DNA from: Stenocarpella maydis
Lineage: Eukaryota; Ascomycota; Sordariomycetes; Diaporthales; Diaporthaceae
DNA length: 64,000 nucleotides
Direction: 5' to 3'
NCBI GenBank assembly: GCA_002270565.1
Contig: NQMI01000074.1
Location: 124,001 to 188,000, forward strand
This document shows, piece by piece, positions 25,654 to 37,185 of the stretch; within the stretch, counting starts at the first letter, position 1; each line of letters opens with the position of its first letter. A model generated the notes under the pieces. It did no database searches, had not been told where the DNA came from, and was given only the letters and a program-made list of their open reading frames with translations. The translations under genes were made by a program, and so were the position numbers.

Positions 25654-27084
25654 ATGGGTGGCGACGAGAAGACACGCGTCTCTGGCGAGCTGACGCGAGG
25701 CCAAGACTCTCCCGTCCTGCCCACCATCAATCCCGAGGCCCAGAAGTCGGAGCCGGCTAAGGCCGCCATTCATCCAGCGCTCTACGTCGTGTAAGTCGAG
25801 CCACCACTGGATTCACTCGCTCAGAATGGCATCCCTGACAGGCAGACCGTTGTAGTGTGTGGATCAGCTTGAGTTCCTCGGTCATTCTGTTCAACAAATG
25901 GATCCTGGACACACTGGAATTCCGTACGTCACAGACCTTGATAGCCCCTAAACCCGTCTGGCGCACGGCTGACTTGGAGGCTCTACAGACTACCCTGTGA
26001 TCCTCACGACCTACCATCTGGCCTTTGCGACGCTCATGACGCAAATTCTGGCTAGATACACCACGCTTCTCGATGGGCGCAAGACTGTCAAGATGACCGG
26101 CCGGGTCTACCTCAGGGCTATCGTACCAATCGGCCTGATGTTCAGCCTGAGCTTGATCTGCGGAAACCTGACCTACCTCTACCTGTCTGTCGCCTTCATC
26201 CAGATGCTCAAGGCCACCACCCCCGTGGCAGTCCTCCTCTGCAGTTGGTCCATGGGCATCAGCCAGCCTAGCCTGAAGGTCTTCCTGAACGTCTCCGCCA
26301 TCGTCGTCGGTGTCATAATTGCCTCGATCGGCGAGATCAAGTTCGTCATGGTCGGTTTCTTGCTCCAGATCGCCGGTATCATCTTCGAGGCCATGCGCCT
26401 CACCATGGTCCAGCGCCTTCTGAGCTCCGCTGAGTACAAGATGGACCCTCTTGTCTCTCTCTACTACTTCGCCCCAGTTTGTGCCGTCATGAACTTCATG
26501 GTCGCCATCTTCTGGGAGGTCCCCAAGGTGTCTATGGAAGAGGTTTACCACGTTGGTCTTTTCACCTTCTTCCTGAATGGTCTTGTTGCTTTCCTCCTCA
26601 ACGTTTCCGTTGTGTTCCTGGTAGGTCTATTCCTAACCCCCCAAACTCCTGCCCCGCCCCCCTTGACCGGCGGCTTACTGACAAATATCCACAGATTGGC
26701 AAGACCTCTTCCCTGGTCCTTACCCTCTGCGGAGTCCTCAAGGATATTCTGCTCGTGTGCGCCTCCATTGCCATCTGGGGAACCCAAGTTACCGGCCTCC
26801 AATTCTTCGGCTACAGCATTGCTCTTGCTGGCATGGTCTACTACAAGCTGGGATTCGAGCAGCTTAAGGGATATGCCGATGAGGGCGTTCGCCAGTGGGC
26901 CGAATTCGGAAACAAGCGGCCGGTGCTTCGCAAGATCATTGTCATTGCGTCTGCGGTGTCCCTGATCTTCGTGCTGTTTGGAGGTCTGGCACCAACGTAC
27001 GCCCCTGCGTACGTTCCAGATGTTCCTAGCGCAAACGAGCTCTGGAGCGCAGCCGCCAACAAGGTGAGCTCGCTGGGCTCGTAA
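25654..27084 (+). CDS. Triose-phosphate-translocator/DMT-family nucleotide-sugar or sugar-phosphate transporter
   Basis: Four exons: 25654-25790, 25856-25923, 25989-26620 and 26695-27084; 408 aa. After a roughly 40-residue hydrophilic N-terminus there are about ten hydrophobic helices. Family text includes SSSVILFNKWILDTLEF, YPVILTTYHLAFATLMTQ, FIQMLKATTPVAVLL, and the IGKTSSLVLTLCGVLKD segment after intron 3. The closing GFEQLKGYADE and a final membrane segment near 'IIVIASAVSLIFVLFGGL' fit plant-type TPT homologues in fungi, which sit in Golgi/ER or mitochondrial membranes. The substrate cannot be read from sequence. The introns are 65, 65 and 74 nt. The start ATG has an A at -3. Confidence 0.87.
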
Positions 27085-28197
27085 AGCGCTCCAATCGCCG
27101 CCTCGGGAAGAAGCTCTATTCTATCACAACCTTACAAGTTTTAATGCTCACGTCTACAAGTCGCGCTCCACGCCTTCCTGACGGCTTGTTGATGGAAGCA
27201 AAAATTCTCAAAGTACATATTTGCCATTCATTCCTTCTGTCATCATTTCTGGGCAAATCATGAATGGGAGTCTTAAGGGGAGGGAGTCAAATATGTCTCT
27301 ACGCTCTCGCGGGTTTTGTGGGATCTGACTGGGGACGAGAGCGGTCGTGGACTGGTTATGTAACGCATACATGGGCCGTTTGGGTCATGTGGTGCCTAGT
27401 TGCAAGCTTCTTCGGACGCTAGCTTGCTCCATGGGCTTGATAGAAGCTAGGAACAGCATAGCATCACGACTTAATGGAACAGATGAGAACTGGAACCTGC
27501 CAGCTGGCCCTGGAACATGATTTTGTGTAGCGTAACCCGTGTATCTCAGTTGCAGCATGTTTAGAGGGGCCAGAACTCCGTCGATGCAGGTCGTCTCAAA
27601 ACGTTCTTGACAGCTCGGGAGACAAGAGCGCTCGGCGGGTGGTGTGGTGGAAACTTGATTACCAGTGCGACAGCTAGATACCTAGAACGTCGCGGTCACA
27701 TGCAGCAGGGGAGGTTTGTTGTCTTGTTCTCGAGAACTTGGATTCATATCTTCACATGATCTCTCCGAAGGGTTCGTGACCGTCTGCCCGGGCCCAGAGT
27801 CGGCCCCAAGCCGGACTCGTGCTCTCCTGACTGCCTCACTCACTTGCGTGCCTCGCTTGCGACAACGGGGGTGGTCAAGGAAATGCATGTCATGAAACCA
27901 GACGCCGTAGTTATTATTCCTTTTTTTTCTGACTACGACTCGTGGCTAGCCACGGACAACCTCTCCCATCCACACACTCCTCTGTGGTGTGATGGGGCCA
28001 TCACACTTGTCTCCGCCCCGACAAGAACGCCAAAAAGGGACGAAGGGTCGACCTTTCCTTCCGTGTTGGTCATCGTGAGGACTCGGGTGTCGTAAAGCGC
28101 CAGTGCAGTTTTTCAAATGCCATCGAATTTTGATTTGATGCTGTGTTACATCCATACCAGTTCGCCCCCACCCAGCCGAAATCAAAGAAGAAATAAT
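27085..28197. other. Convergent intergenic region
   Basis: The transporter and the L27e gene both end at its borders, so it should hold two 3' UTRs. No coding frame longer than about 83 codons and no repeat was seen. Confidence 0.4.
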
Positions 28198-28992
28198 CTA
28201 GAATCCTGTTGAGAGAGTCCGCGTTAGCCTCGCCTTCATTGCAGCCTGGTCCGTCGCTCTCGGCCTGCCGTGGAAACTCCGCTCTCGCGGCAGCTTCCCG
28301 CAGAGGGGTGGGTGGTGGTCGGAACGGTGGTGCTCTGTCTCGGTGTGGGAGCGACCTACTCAGAGGGGTAAAGAACCACCGGTTCTTGCCGCTCGTGTAC
28401 CGCTCCTCCAGGGTCTTCTTGACCGTCTTCTTAGCGTCCTCGCGCTGGCTGACCTCCTTGAAGGTGTCGGAGGTGATGGCGCCCTTGAGGCCCTCGAGCT
28501 CAAGAGTGTAGCGGGTGGGCATCAGGTGGTTGTAGTTGACCACCTTGACGAAGGGCTTGATCTTGGATCGCTTCTCCTGTCGTGCCTTTGACATGCGGCG
28601 GGTGATCTTGCTGGGGTAACGCTCGATGCCGGCGACCAAGGCGTGGCCGTACGGGTGCGCCTTGTTGCCGGTGTCGACGGGCTGGATGATAACGACCTGG
28701 ATTGAGGGGAAGAGAAGAACACGGTCAGCCTTCTGTCATTGCAGCTTGGACGTGTACTATAGCATCGTTCCCGATTGCGCGCTGTCCCGAACTCTTTTTG
28801 AGGTCATCACCGCCCTCAAACCCTCCTCCAATCCCCATCCTTTTTCCCAAGTCCAGTCGCTCCGCATGGTCTTTTTTTGTTGGTGCCAAACAGGCCCGGG
28901 GGGGGGCTCTAGGTTTTGTTTTTTCTCACCTTCTTTCCGGCGTAGCGGCCACGGGTGATGATGGCAACACGGCCAACCTTGAGGAACTTCAT
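28198..28992 (-). CDS. rpl27: 60S ribosomal protein L27e
   Basis: Three exons: 28992-28930, 28696-28360 and 28205-28198; 135 aa, the normal family length. The product is a component of the cytosolic large subunit. N-terminal [21 protein letters not shown] is a KOW-type RNA-binding motif, followed by [20 protein letters not shown] and the conserved [20 protein letters not shown] block. The last exon is 8 nt and encodes only the end of an Arg codon, Phe and the stop, completing the family-typical C-terminus WFFTPLRF. Without that exon the ORF would read on into intron 2. The introns are 233 and 154 nt, longer than others here, as is common for ribosomal protein genes. Confidence 0.96.
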
Positions 28993-29378
28993 TTTGGCGT
29001 CGGTCGGGTCGTCAACGGGGGTATGAAGTGTGGATGGTTGCTGGTCGTCGATAATGGAATCCTGACGGTCGCTGCAGTTGCTAGGCGAGAAAATTCAGCG
29101 GTTGTGGGCTTGGACTGGACGGAATGCCAAGACTTCCAGGTCCCGTGATACATTAGTCAGCAGCGACGTATCTAGCCTATTGGCTTGGTCCAGACTCTCC
29201 TGCAGCTCTGCTAGTTCCATGAATGAATCTGTCTGTGTCTGCAAGATCCCATATCTTCGGGGCCATTGCAACCACCGATTACTTCGAAGAGGACTCTTCC
29301 GAGGCCGCGGTCCACAGACGCTTTATCTGAGCAGTCAACTGGTGCACCCATTGATTACCAGAGACCTCACCGTCCGAA
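28993..29378. promoter_or_regulatory. Divergent promoter of rpl27 and NCE101
   Basis: The 386-nt spacer separates the start codons of two head-to-head genes, so both promoters must lie within it or overlap the leaders. No individual element can be assigned. Confidence 0.5.
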
Positions 29379-29654
29379 ATGCCTGCACCGACTTATATCA
29401 TCGGCAAGGTCGCCGATCCAATCTTTGCCCTCTTCATTGGGCTGTCTGCCGCAGCCACGAGGATCAACCGCGAGGAGAAGGAAAAGGGCAAGTCAACGTC
29501 CGATACCGTCAGCGCTGGTCTGAGGTACGCATGGTTTCTTCTCATGAGCTGGCTGGCTGGCTCCTGGCTCGTCACGCTCAATGGAACCCGCATGTGCTAT
29601 GATCCTGTACTGACTCTGCATAGGAGGATGGGTCTATCTAAACCTACTTCATAG
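29379..29654 (+). CDS. NCE101-family small membrane protein (non-classical export protein 1)
   Basis: Two exons, 29379-29524 and 29624-29654, encode 58 aa. The first exon holds GKVADPIFALFIGLSAAATR, a single hydrophobic segment, then INREEKEKGKSTSDT, which is the signature of fungal NCE101 proteins. In yeast, NCE101 was implicated in export of proteins lacking signal peptides; the molecular role remains poorly defined. The small second exon supplies a short basic tail (RRMGLSKPTS). The 99-nt intron is needed: reading through it would add an unrelated Trp-rich stretch. Confidence 0.83.
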   Translation: MPAPTYIIGKVADPIFALFIGLSAAATRINREEKEKGKSTSDTVSAGLRYAWFLLMSWLAGSWLVTLNGTRMCYDPVLTLHRRMGLSKPTS

Positions 29655-29949
29655 ACTAACCAACGCTGAGATCGATTCGTCCTGGCCTCTCTCACGAGTC
29701 AGGCCTGGCATCTTCGCATAGAGCGAACTTAGACTTCATTGTCTCACAATGAGACGGCCCATCACTTTAGGGCCAGTGTCACCATCTACAAACATTCCAA
29801 TCATCGTGGCCTGTTCTTTCATGTTCTAGCCATGATTCAGCAAACCAGCGCCCCCTTTTCCATACGCTTGAGCCTTCAGAGAGCAGACAACACGGGTTGA
29901 CTTGCGCTCCAGCTTGGTTTATGCCTGGGCGCTGGTGGAGCCGCTTGCC

Positions 29950-30816
29950 TCATCCACTGAAGGCTGGGCCATACTCCTTCCTCATCGCCTCCCGCACCAT
30001 CTGCCCGCAAAGCTTAGCCGTGGGGTTGGTGCTGACGGCGAGGCCCTTTGCCACCTCATTGCCGTACCTGCCGCCCAGTGCAAAATCTCGGGAGGCGGCC
30101 TCTTCAAAGTCTATCTTCTCCCAACCAGCCTCGGGCCGTTCCTGGTCGACGTTCAAGACAGCACCCTTGCCCAGCATCTTCGATGTCTGGTGGTATATTG
30201 CCGCCCTCTGTGTGTGTGCCGATGACAAGGTTCTGGCTGTCTGTCGAGACACGCGTGGATAAGAGCCGCTTGGACTGAGGAGCGAGATGCAGGTGTCAAG
30301 GTCCAAAAGTGTTCGTCTAGCCGCAGACCTTCTGTCCTCTGAATCGCACTCAGCGATGAGGGGACTGTCGGATGGCTCCACCCCCGAAACAAGCATGCCG
30401 TCTCCATGTAGGCGGCGAGTCGCCTGTGCCCGATTGTTCCTGGCGCTGGCATATGATGGATTATCCGAGATCAGCTCACTCAAGCCAGCGACGCATTTTC
30501 CATACGTCTCCAGAGGATCAGTCTTTGGCCCTGGTCCAGCGAGCTTTATCTCTACTTGCTGCACTGCCAATATCAACCGCCGTTCTTCTGTCGCGATGCG
30601 CTCGTACTCAGTGGCATCTGTGATGTGAGGGTCTTTGGGCAAGGTCTCGTCCGCCTGGACCACTTGCGAAGGGTCGAACTCGGGATCCTGGATCTTCTCC
30701 CTGTTATTGTCCCTGTCAGCCCCGTACATGAATTGACCAGAAGGGAGGCTCAGTTGGCCATCCAGCACAGCTTACAGAATGTTGAGGTCTCGAGTGCTCA
30801 GGGAGACAGCAGTCAT
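29950..30816 (-). CDS. TTC36-like tetratricopeptide repeat protein
   Basis: Two exons, 30816-30776 and 30700-29950, encode 263 aa. The first exon gives 13 codons ending in NILEKI after splicing; reading past the donor meets an immediate TAA, which fixes the intron (30701-30775, 75 nt). Conserved text includes the DPHITDATEYERI segment and a TPR-like helix pair with NPSYASARNNRAQATRR, resembling the N-acquisition part of TTC36 homologues. The C-terminus has AKLCGQMVREAMRKEYG. The protein is soluble and probably an adaptor. In animals TTC36 has been linked to HPPD stability and tyrosine metabolism, so its position head-to-head with the HPPD gene (31747) is notable, though co-function here is inference. 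Confidence 0.8.
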
Positions 30817-33021
<2,205 letters not shown>

Positions 33022-33401
33022 TTTCTTTGCCTCTTGACGCGAAGGGCCGCCGTCCCATGCGCGCAGTGGCACATAGCAGTGGCGAGATTGAAGCACACAC
33101 ACTGAGCCTTTTTAATAATTATTTCGTTTTCAATGGGGACCGAGTCCATCTTTTTCAGAAACCAATTCCTACTCATCCTTCGTCTATCCGCCAGACCCGG
33201 CCTCTGCATGTGTGATTGAATACGACGTCGTGGACCTCGGAGCATCCAATGCAAGCTCTATCCAGCGCCTTCGTCAAGTTAATCGCGCTTAGCTTTCGCC
33301 TAGAACGCCAAGGGACATGGTCCCGACTCCTCTGTATCTTACAAAATGCTATCACAATATCCCCCTTTTCTTCCCTTTATTTTCCTTTCCCTCTCGAGTC
33401 T
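33022..33401. terminator. Convergent 3' region, HPPD and SSL1
   Basis: A 380-nt spacer between two convergent stop codons. It contains T-rich and AT-rich stretches (for example about 33110-33130) suited to 3'-end formation, with no ORF of note. Confidence 0.4.
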
Positions 33402-35038
33402 CTAATCTACAATCATCCGCCCGTTGGCATGCGTCACCCCATTCTCTGCCGCACCAACCTCCGCCTCCGCCTGAGCTGCTGCTGCTCCCCGGGTGTCGCT
33501 CTGGCACCCCGGGCAGTTGTGGACGACCTCGTGCGCAAAGACGTCGCAGTCGATGCAGAAGTGGTTGCCGCACACCTCGCAGGCGTACCGGCCGCTCTCG
33601 CTGATGCCCTTGACCTTCTCGGCCGTGGCCTTGTCCGCGGTGTCCCTGCCCTTGCCCCTGCTGGACCTCGGCGGCTCGGGGAAGGGCGTCAGGCAGGCGT
33701 AACACGCGGCGGACTTGGCGGCCTCGCTCCAGGGGACCTCGACCCAGTTCCGCAGGGGGAAGAGGTGGTGGTAGGACCGTGCCAGGTGCGTCGAGAGGAT
33801 AAGCGTCAGGCCGCACGCGGGACACTCTGCTGGCAGGCGGCAGACTTTCGTTGAACACCGCGTGCAGAGATACCCGTCTCTGCAGGGCTTATTGTGACAT
33901 GCACATAGGCTGATCGCGTCCTTCTTGTCGCTGCCGGTGCGGCCGGCGCCATCCCCGTTATCCTTCGGGCCTCCGCTGGCTTTCGCGGCGGCGGCAGGTC
34001 CATTGTAGTATTCGGCTTTCGTCCGTGAGGGGAACCCCATCATTAGCAAGCTGGCATTGCTCTGCTCCGTCTGGCGGGTCACCGGCGGGGTTGTGCCGGC
34101 CAGGAACAGCTCCCGGAAGTGTTGCTCGTGCATCGCGACCGAGTAACAGTTGGCATCGCCCCCGTTGGTTTTAGAGCACAGGTCGGCGCAGACGGCCACC
34201 TGTGCGGCGAGGCCAACAACGGACACGCGTATCTTGTCGGCTATGAGGCTCTCGATGGTGTCGTGTATGTCACCGGGGTCGCTGGAGAGAAGAGCGCCGT
34301 AGACGATGAGGACTTCGCGAGTGCCGTGGGAGGGTGCGTGACTAGATAAGGCCCAGCATATCAGTAAAGAACATGATCGCCCAGGCAAGAAGCACATGGG
34401 ACCTACAAAAGATCGCCGCGGCACATCTCCAGGGCGTTCTGTAAGCTCGGATTGCCCCTAGGCTCGAACTTCTTCTCCCAGTGCCTCAGCCAGTCGATAT
34501 GATCCGCCGGGTTGCCGCTCATCTCGCTGATGTGCACGGCGACGCCATCGCGCATGGCAATGATTCCAAGCTGCGAGATGGGGTTCTGCTCAAAGTACTC
34601 CCTCACAAAGTCCACCGCGTAGTGCATCATGAGGATGTACCGGTTGGGCAGCAGGTCCTTCTCAAGCATGGCAAAGGACATGTCCAGGACCAGGACCACG
34701 TGACGGATGATGCCCCTCTGGAAGGGGGTCGTGTCGCGCAGCAGCCGGCGCCGCTTCTCGGCCTCGAGGAGGGCTATGAGGGAGACGTTGCCCTCCTCGT
34801 CCTCCGGGACGTCCCAAGTGAACTTCCCTTCCTCCCATGCCGCGCGCTTGCTGTGCTTGCTCTTTTTCCCGCGCGGTCGCTGGCCTCGGCCGCTGCGGGA
34901 GCCGGCAGCGCCCCGTTGGGACCTGGGATCGCTGGGCCCGGCGCTGTGGCCCTGGCCCTGGCCGCTCGTTACTTGGTGGTCGGCGAAGTCATCATCGGAG
35001 ATTCCTTCGATGTACTCGCCGTCGCTATCGTCGGCCAT
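33402..35038 (-). CDS. ssl1: TFIIH core subunit Ssl1/p44
   Basis: Two exons, 35038-34407 and 34341-33402, with a 65-nt intron, encode 523 aa. Ssl1 is a structural subunit of TFIIH, stimulates the XPD/Rad3 helicase, and serves transcription initiation and nucleotide excision repair. After an acidic, low-complexity N-terminus (about residues 1-60) comes a von Willebrand A domain: RHVVLVLDMSFAM, NPISQLGIIAMRDG, then splice-joined HAPSHGTREVLIVYGALLSS. The C-terminal zinc region begins with CACHNKPCRDGYLCTRC, includes CPACGLTLILSTHLARSYHHLFPL, and ends with a RING-like set (CYACL, CEVCGNHFCIDCDVF, HNCPGC). All expected Cys/His pairs appear present. The final about 25 residues are Ala-rich and probably unstructured. 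Confidence 0.95.
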
Positions 35039-36081
35039 GTCGGCGCTCTCAGGGTGGGTAGGGGGATCTCAGTCGCAAAAGCCCTTTGCTGGGACGCAAT
35101 GCGGTGGAGGGAGTCGGTTTCCGCGAGTGGTCTGAGGCGGCTGTCTAGACCGTCTCTGAATCTTCCATCGTAGGGGACCGAGTACAGGACGCTCCGGCCT
35201 CGCTACTCAAAACCAGAAAATTCAAAGAGAGTGCTAAAAAGAAAGAACGGCGCTGGCGATGTTGGGAGGGACGCGTGCGTGCAAACGGACGAGCTACGAG
35301 ATTAGCCTGGTGCTGCTGCGTGCAGGTGGGGCGGGATGTACCCAAGCACCAGAGAGTATGTATATCTACGTAGTGGTATTCAGCGCTACGCTACGGACTG
35401 CAAGCATGTCTGGATGGACAAGTCAGCGCCGGCCAATGATGTCTCACCTCAATAAATGTTGGAACTACCTCTTGCAAGGGATTCATCCAGAGGGAGAGAA
35501 CCATCATTTTCTTGCCCAGTCTGCTAGTAGTCCGCATCAAAACTATTCCGTTTATTTCTTCTGTATATAGTGGAATTAAAGGTGGCATGCTTGACAATCA
35601 GAGCAAATGCGAGGCACTACGATTGACAGGCTCATGTGTCTATGCCTAGTCTCATGGGGGGGTGTATGCTTGGGTGTGCAAATCTGGTGTGCGAGTGAGG
35701 CGTGTAGCTGTAGCCCCCCCCCCCCAAAGCAGGCGTATTTCCTCTTGGATATTGCTGTAACCCAGTGAAAGCCGGGTACAATCTGTTGTTACAGGTGCTA
35801 CCATATCTGATTTCTTCCTGCGAGTCCTCGAGGTGTCATGCGGCAGTGCCACCGCAGAATGTCAAACACAGGTTCTACCATACGATCCTATATTCCAAGT
35901 TGCTCCATGACGCTTTGTTGTGCTGTATGGTATTTTATTCCGAGTGCTATCGCCAGAATTCATAATGGGTATGCTGCTCACGTGTGCTATCTAAAAGAAC
36001 TCATTTCGACATTAGGTTTATTAGGTGAGTGGTTTCGCTCCCGAACTGGTCCAGTTTGGTCGCCACCACTCGACATTATTT
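35039..36081. other. Intergenic region upstream of SSL1
   Basis: A 1-kb interval between two minus-strand genes, holding the SSL1 promoter and the 3' end of the Chs7 gene. It contains a 12-C run at 35714-35725. No coding frame is supported. Confidence 0.4.
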
Positions 36082-37185
36082 TTAAGGGTAGTTCCCCACA
36101 GGCATCGGCCAGTCATCCTCGGTGATGGAGGACCAGAAAACCCAGACCATGACCACCGAGAGCAGGGTGAAGAGCGTCTCAAACAATGCCCCGTCGATCT
36201 TGCCGTTGGTGCCGTTGCAAATGTGCGGGCTGATGGCGTAGTTGAAGATTTGGCCGAGGGCAAAGAGAACGGCAGCCAGAGTGAGGTAGATCATGGGCCT
36301 TGTCTCGCCCAGCACGCGCAGGACCAGGACGCTTTCGAGGACGTAGAACGCGACGAGGAAGATCAACGGCGCCAGCTGGTACAGGACGTACAGCGCGATG
36401 TTTCGGTAGTTGGGGCCGTCGTAGCTCGATTGAAACGTGCCTGTCCAGTTGAATCCCGTGTCAAGAGCAATGTAACCGGTACCAATCAGCAGCACTGCTG
36501 CAGACGCCAGGATGAGGCCGAGCGACAAGGGTGTGCCGTCATCGATAAATTGGTACCCGACAACAGCGTTGAGCATCAACATCCAGGTGGTCGCAATGAT
36601 GAAGCCGATGTGGATGCCCGTGAAGGCTATCCGAACCGTCGAGCCTAGTGGGAACTCTCCGACCGTGAAGATTTCGCAAATCGAGATTACGATGTAACCA
36701 ACCAAGAACAGTTGCATTTCCCTAGTATTAATTTCAGCGACGCGAACAAGCAGGCAGGGGCTCTCGAGGATCCAGAGGGCTGACAATGGGAGGCAGCAGA
36801 GTGACAAGAACGTAAGAGTGCCAGAGACTGAAGCCGGGTTCGGAACCCACTGCTTCAGCCTAGTGCCTCCGCATTCTTGAACTCCTCCGTGAGCACCTCT
36901 CCCACCGCCGGCGGTCCGGTACAGACAAGCAACGTACCTTCTCCCTACAGCGGCTTTTTTTCGCTCCGAGCGCAGAACCAGGTAAATGGCAGTAGCAATT
37001 GCGATGCCGCATAGCAGTATCGACCCCAGGTTTCCCAGCCTCCTGCCGCCGCTCAGCGGGATACCTGTGAGTTCGCAGCCGCCCCATCCCCCGGTCTGGT
37101 TGTGGCTGTTGGTGAGCAGGTTGCACACTGGGAGGGTGGAATCGCGGCAGAAGTTGCCGAAATTCCCAAACTGTGTCGAGCCCAT
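36082..37185 (-). CDS. CHS7: Chitin synthase export chaperone Chs7
   Basis: Two exons, 37185-36938 and 36721-36082, encode 295 aa. Chs7 is an ER membrane chaperone needed for exit of chitin synthase III-type enzymes. The N-terminus (FGNFCRDSTLPVCNL, then CELTGIPLSGGR) and the C-terminus (FETLFTLLSVVMVWVFW, then SSITEDDWPMPVG) are diagnostic. About seven hydrophobic segments are visible, including ISICEIFTVGEFPL, YQFIDDGTPLSLGLI and GYIALDTGFNWTG. The intron at 36722-36937 is 216 nt, a multiple of three, and contains no in-frame stop, so an unspliced message would encode an intact protein with 72 extra residues between AVGRR and EMQLFLVGYIV. Splicing is preferred because it joins two conserved blocks directly. 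Confidence 0.93.
   Translation of the reverse strand: MGSTQFGNFGNFCRDSTLPVCNLLTNSHNQTGGWGGCELTGIPLSGGRRLGNLGSILLCGIAIATAIYLVLRSERKKAAVGRRYVACLYRTAGGGRGAHGGVQECGGTRLKQWVPNPASVSGTLTFLSLCCLPLSALWILESPCLLVRVAEINTREMQLFLVGYIVISICEIFTVGEFPLGSTVRIAFTGIHIGFIIATTWMLMLNAVVGYQFIDDGTPLSLGLILASAAVLLIGTGYIALDTGFNWTGTFQSSYDGPNYRNIALYVLYQLAPLIFLVAFYVLESVLVLRVLGETRPMIYLTLAAVLFALGQIFNYAISPHICNGTNGKIDGALFETLFTLLSVVMVWVFWSSITEDDWPMPVGNYP

Noticed and set aside
25757..26551. 264-codon ORF antisense to the TPT-family transporter
   Set aside because: Asp/His/Gln-rich mirror of membrane helices, crossing that gene's introns.
34481..35173. 230-codon ORF antisense to SSL1
   Set aside because: It covers the first SSL1 exon on the opposite strand and has no independent support.
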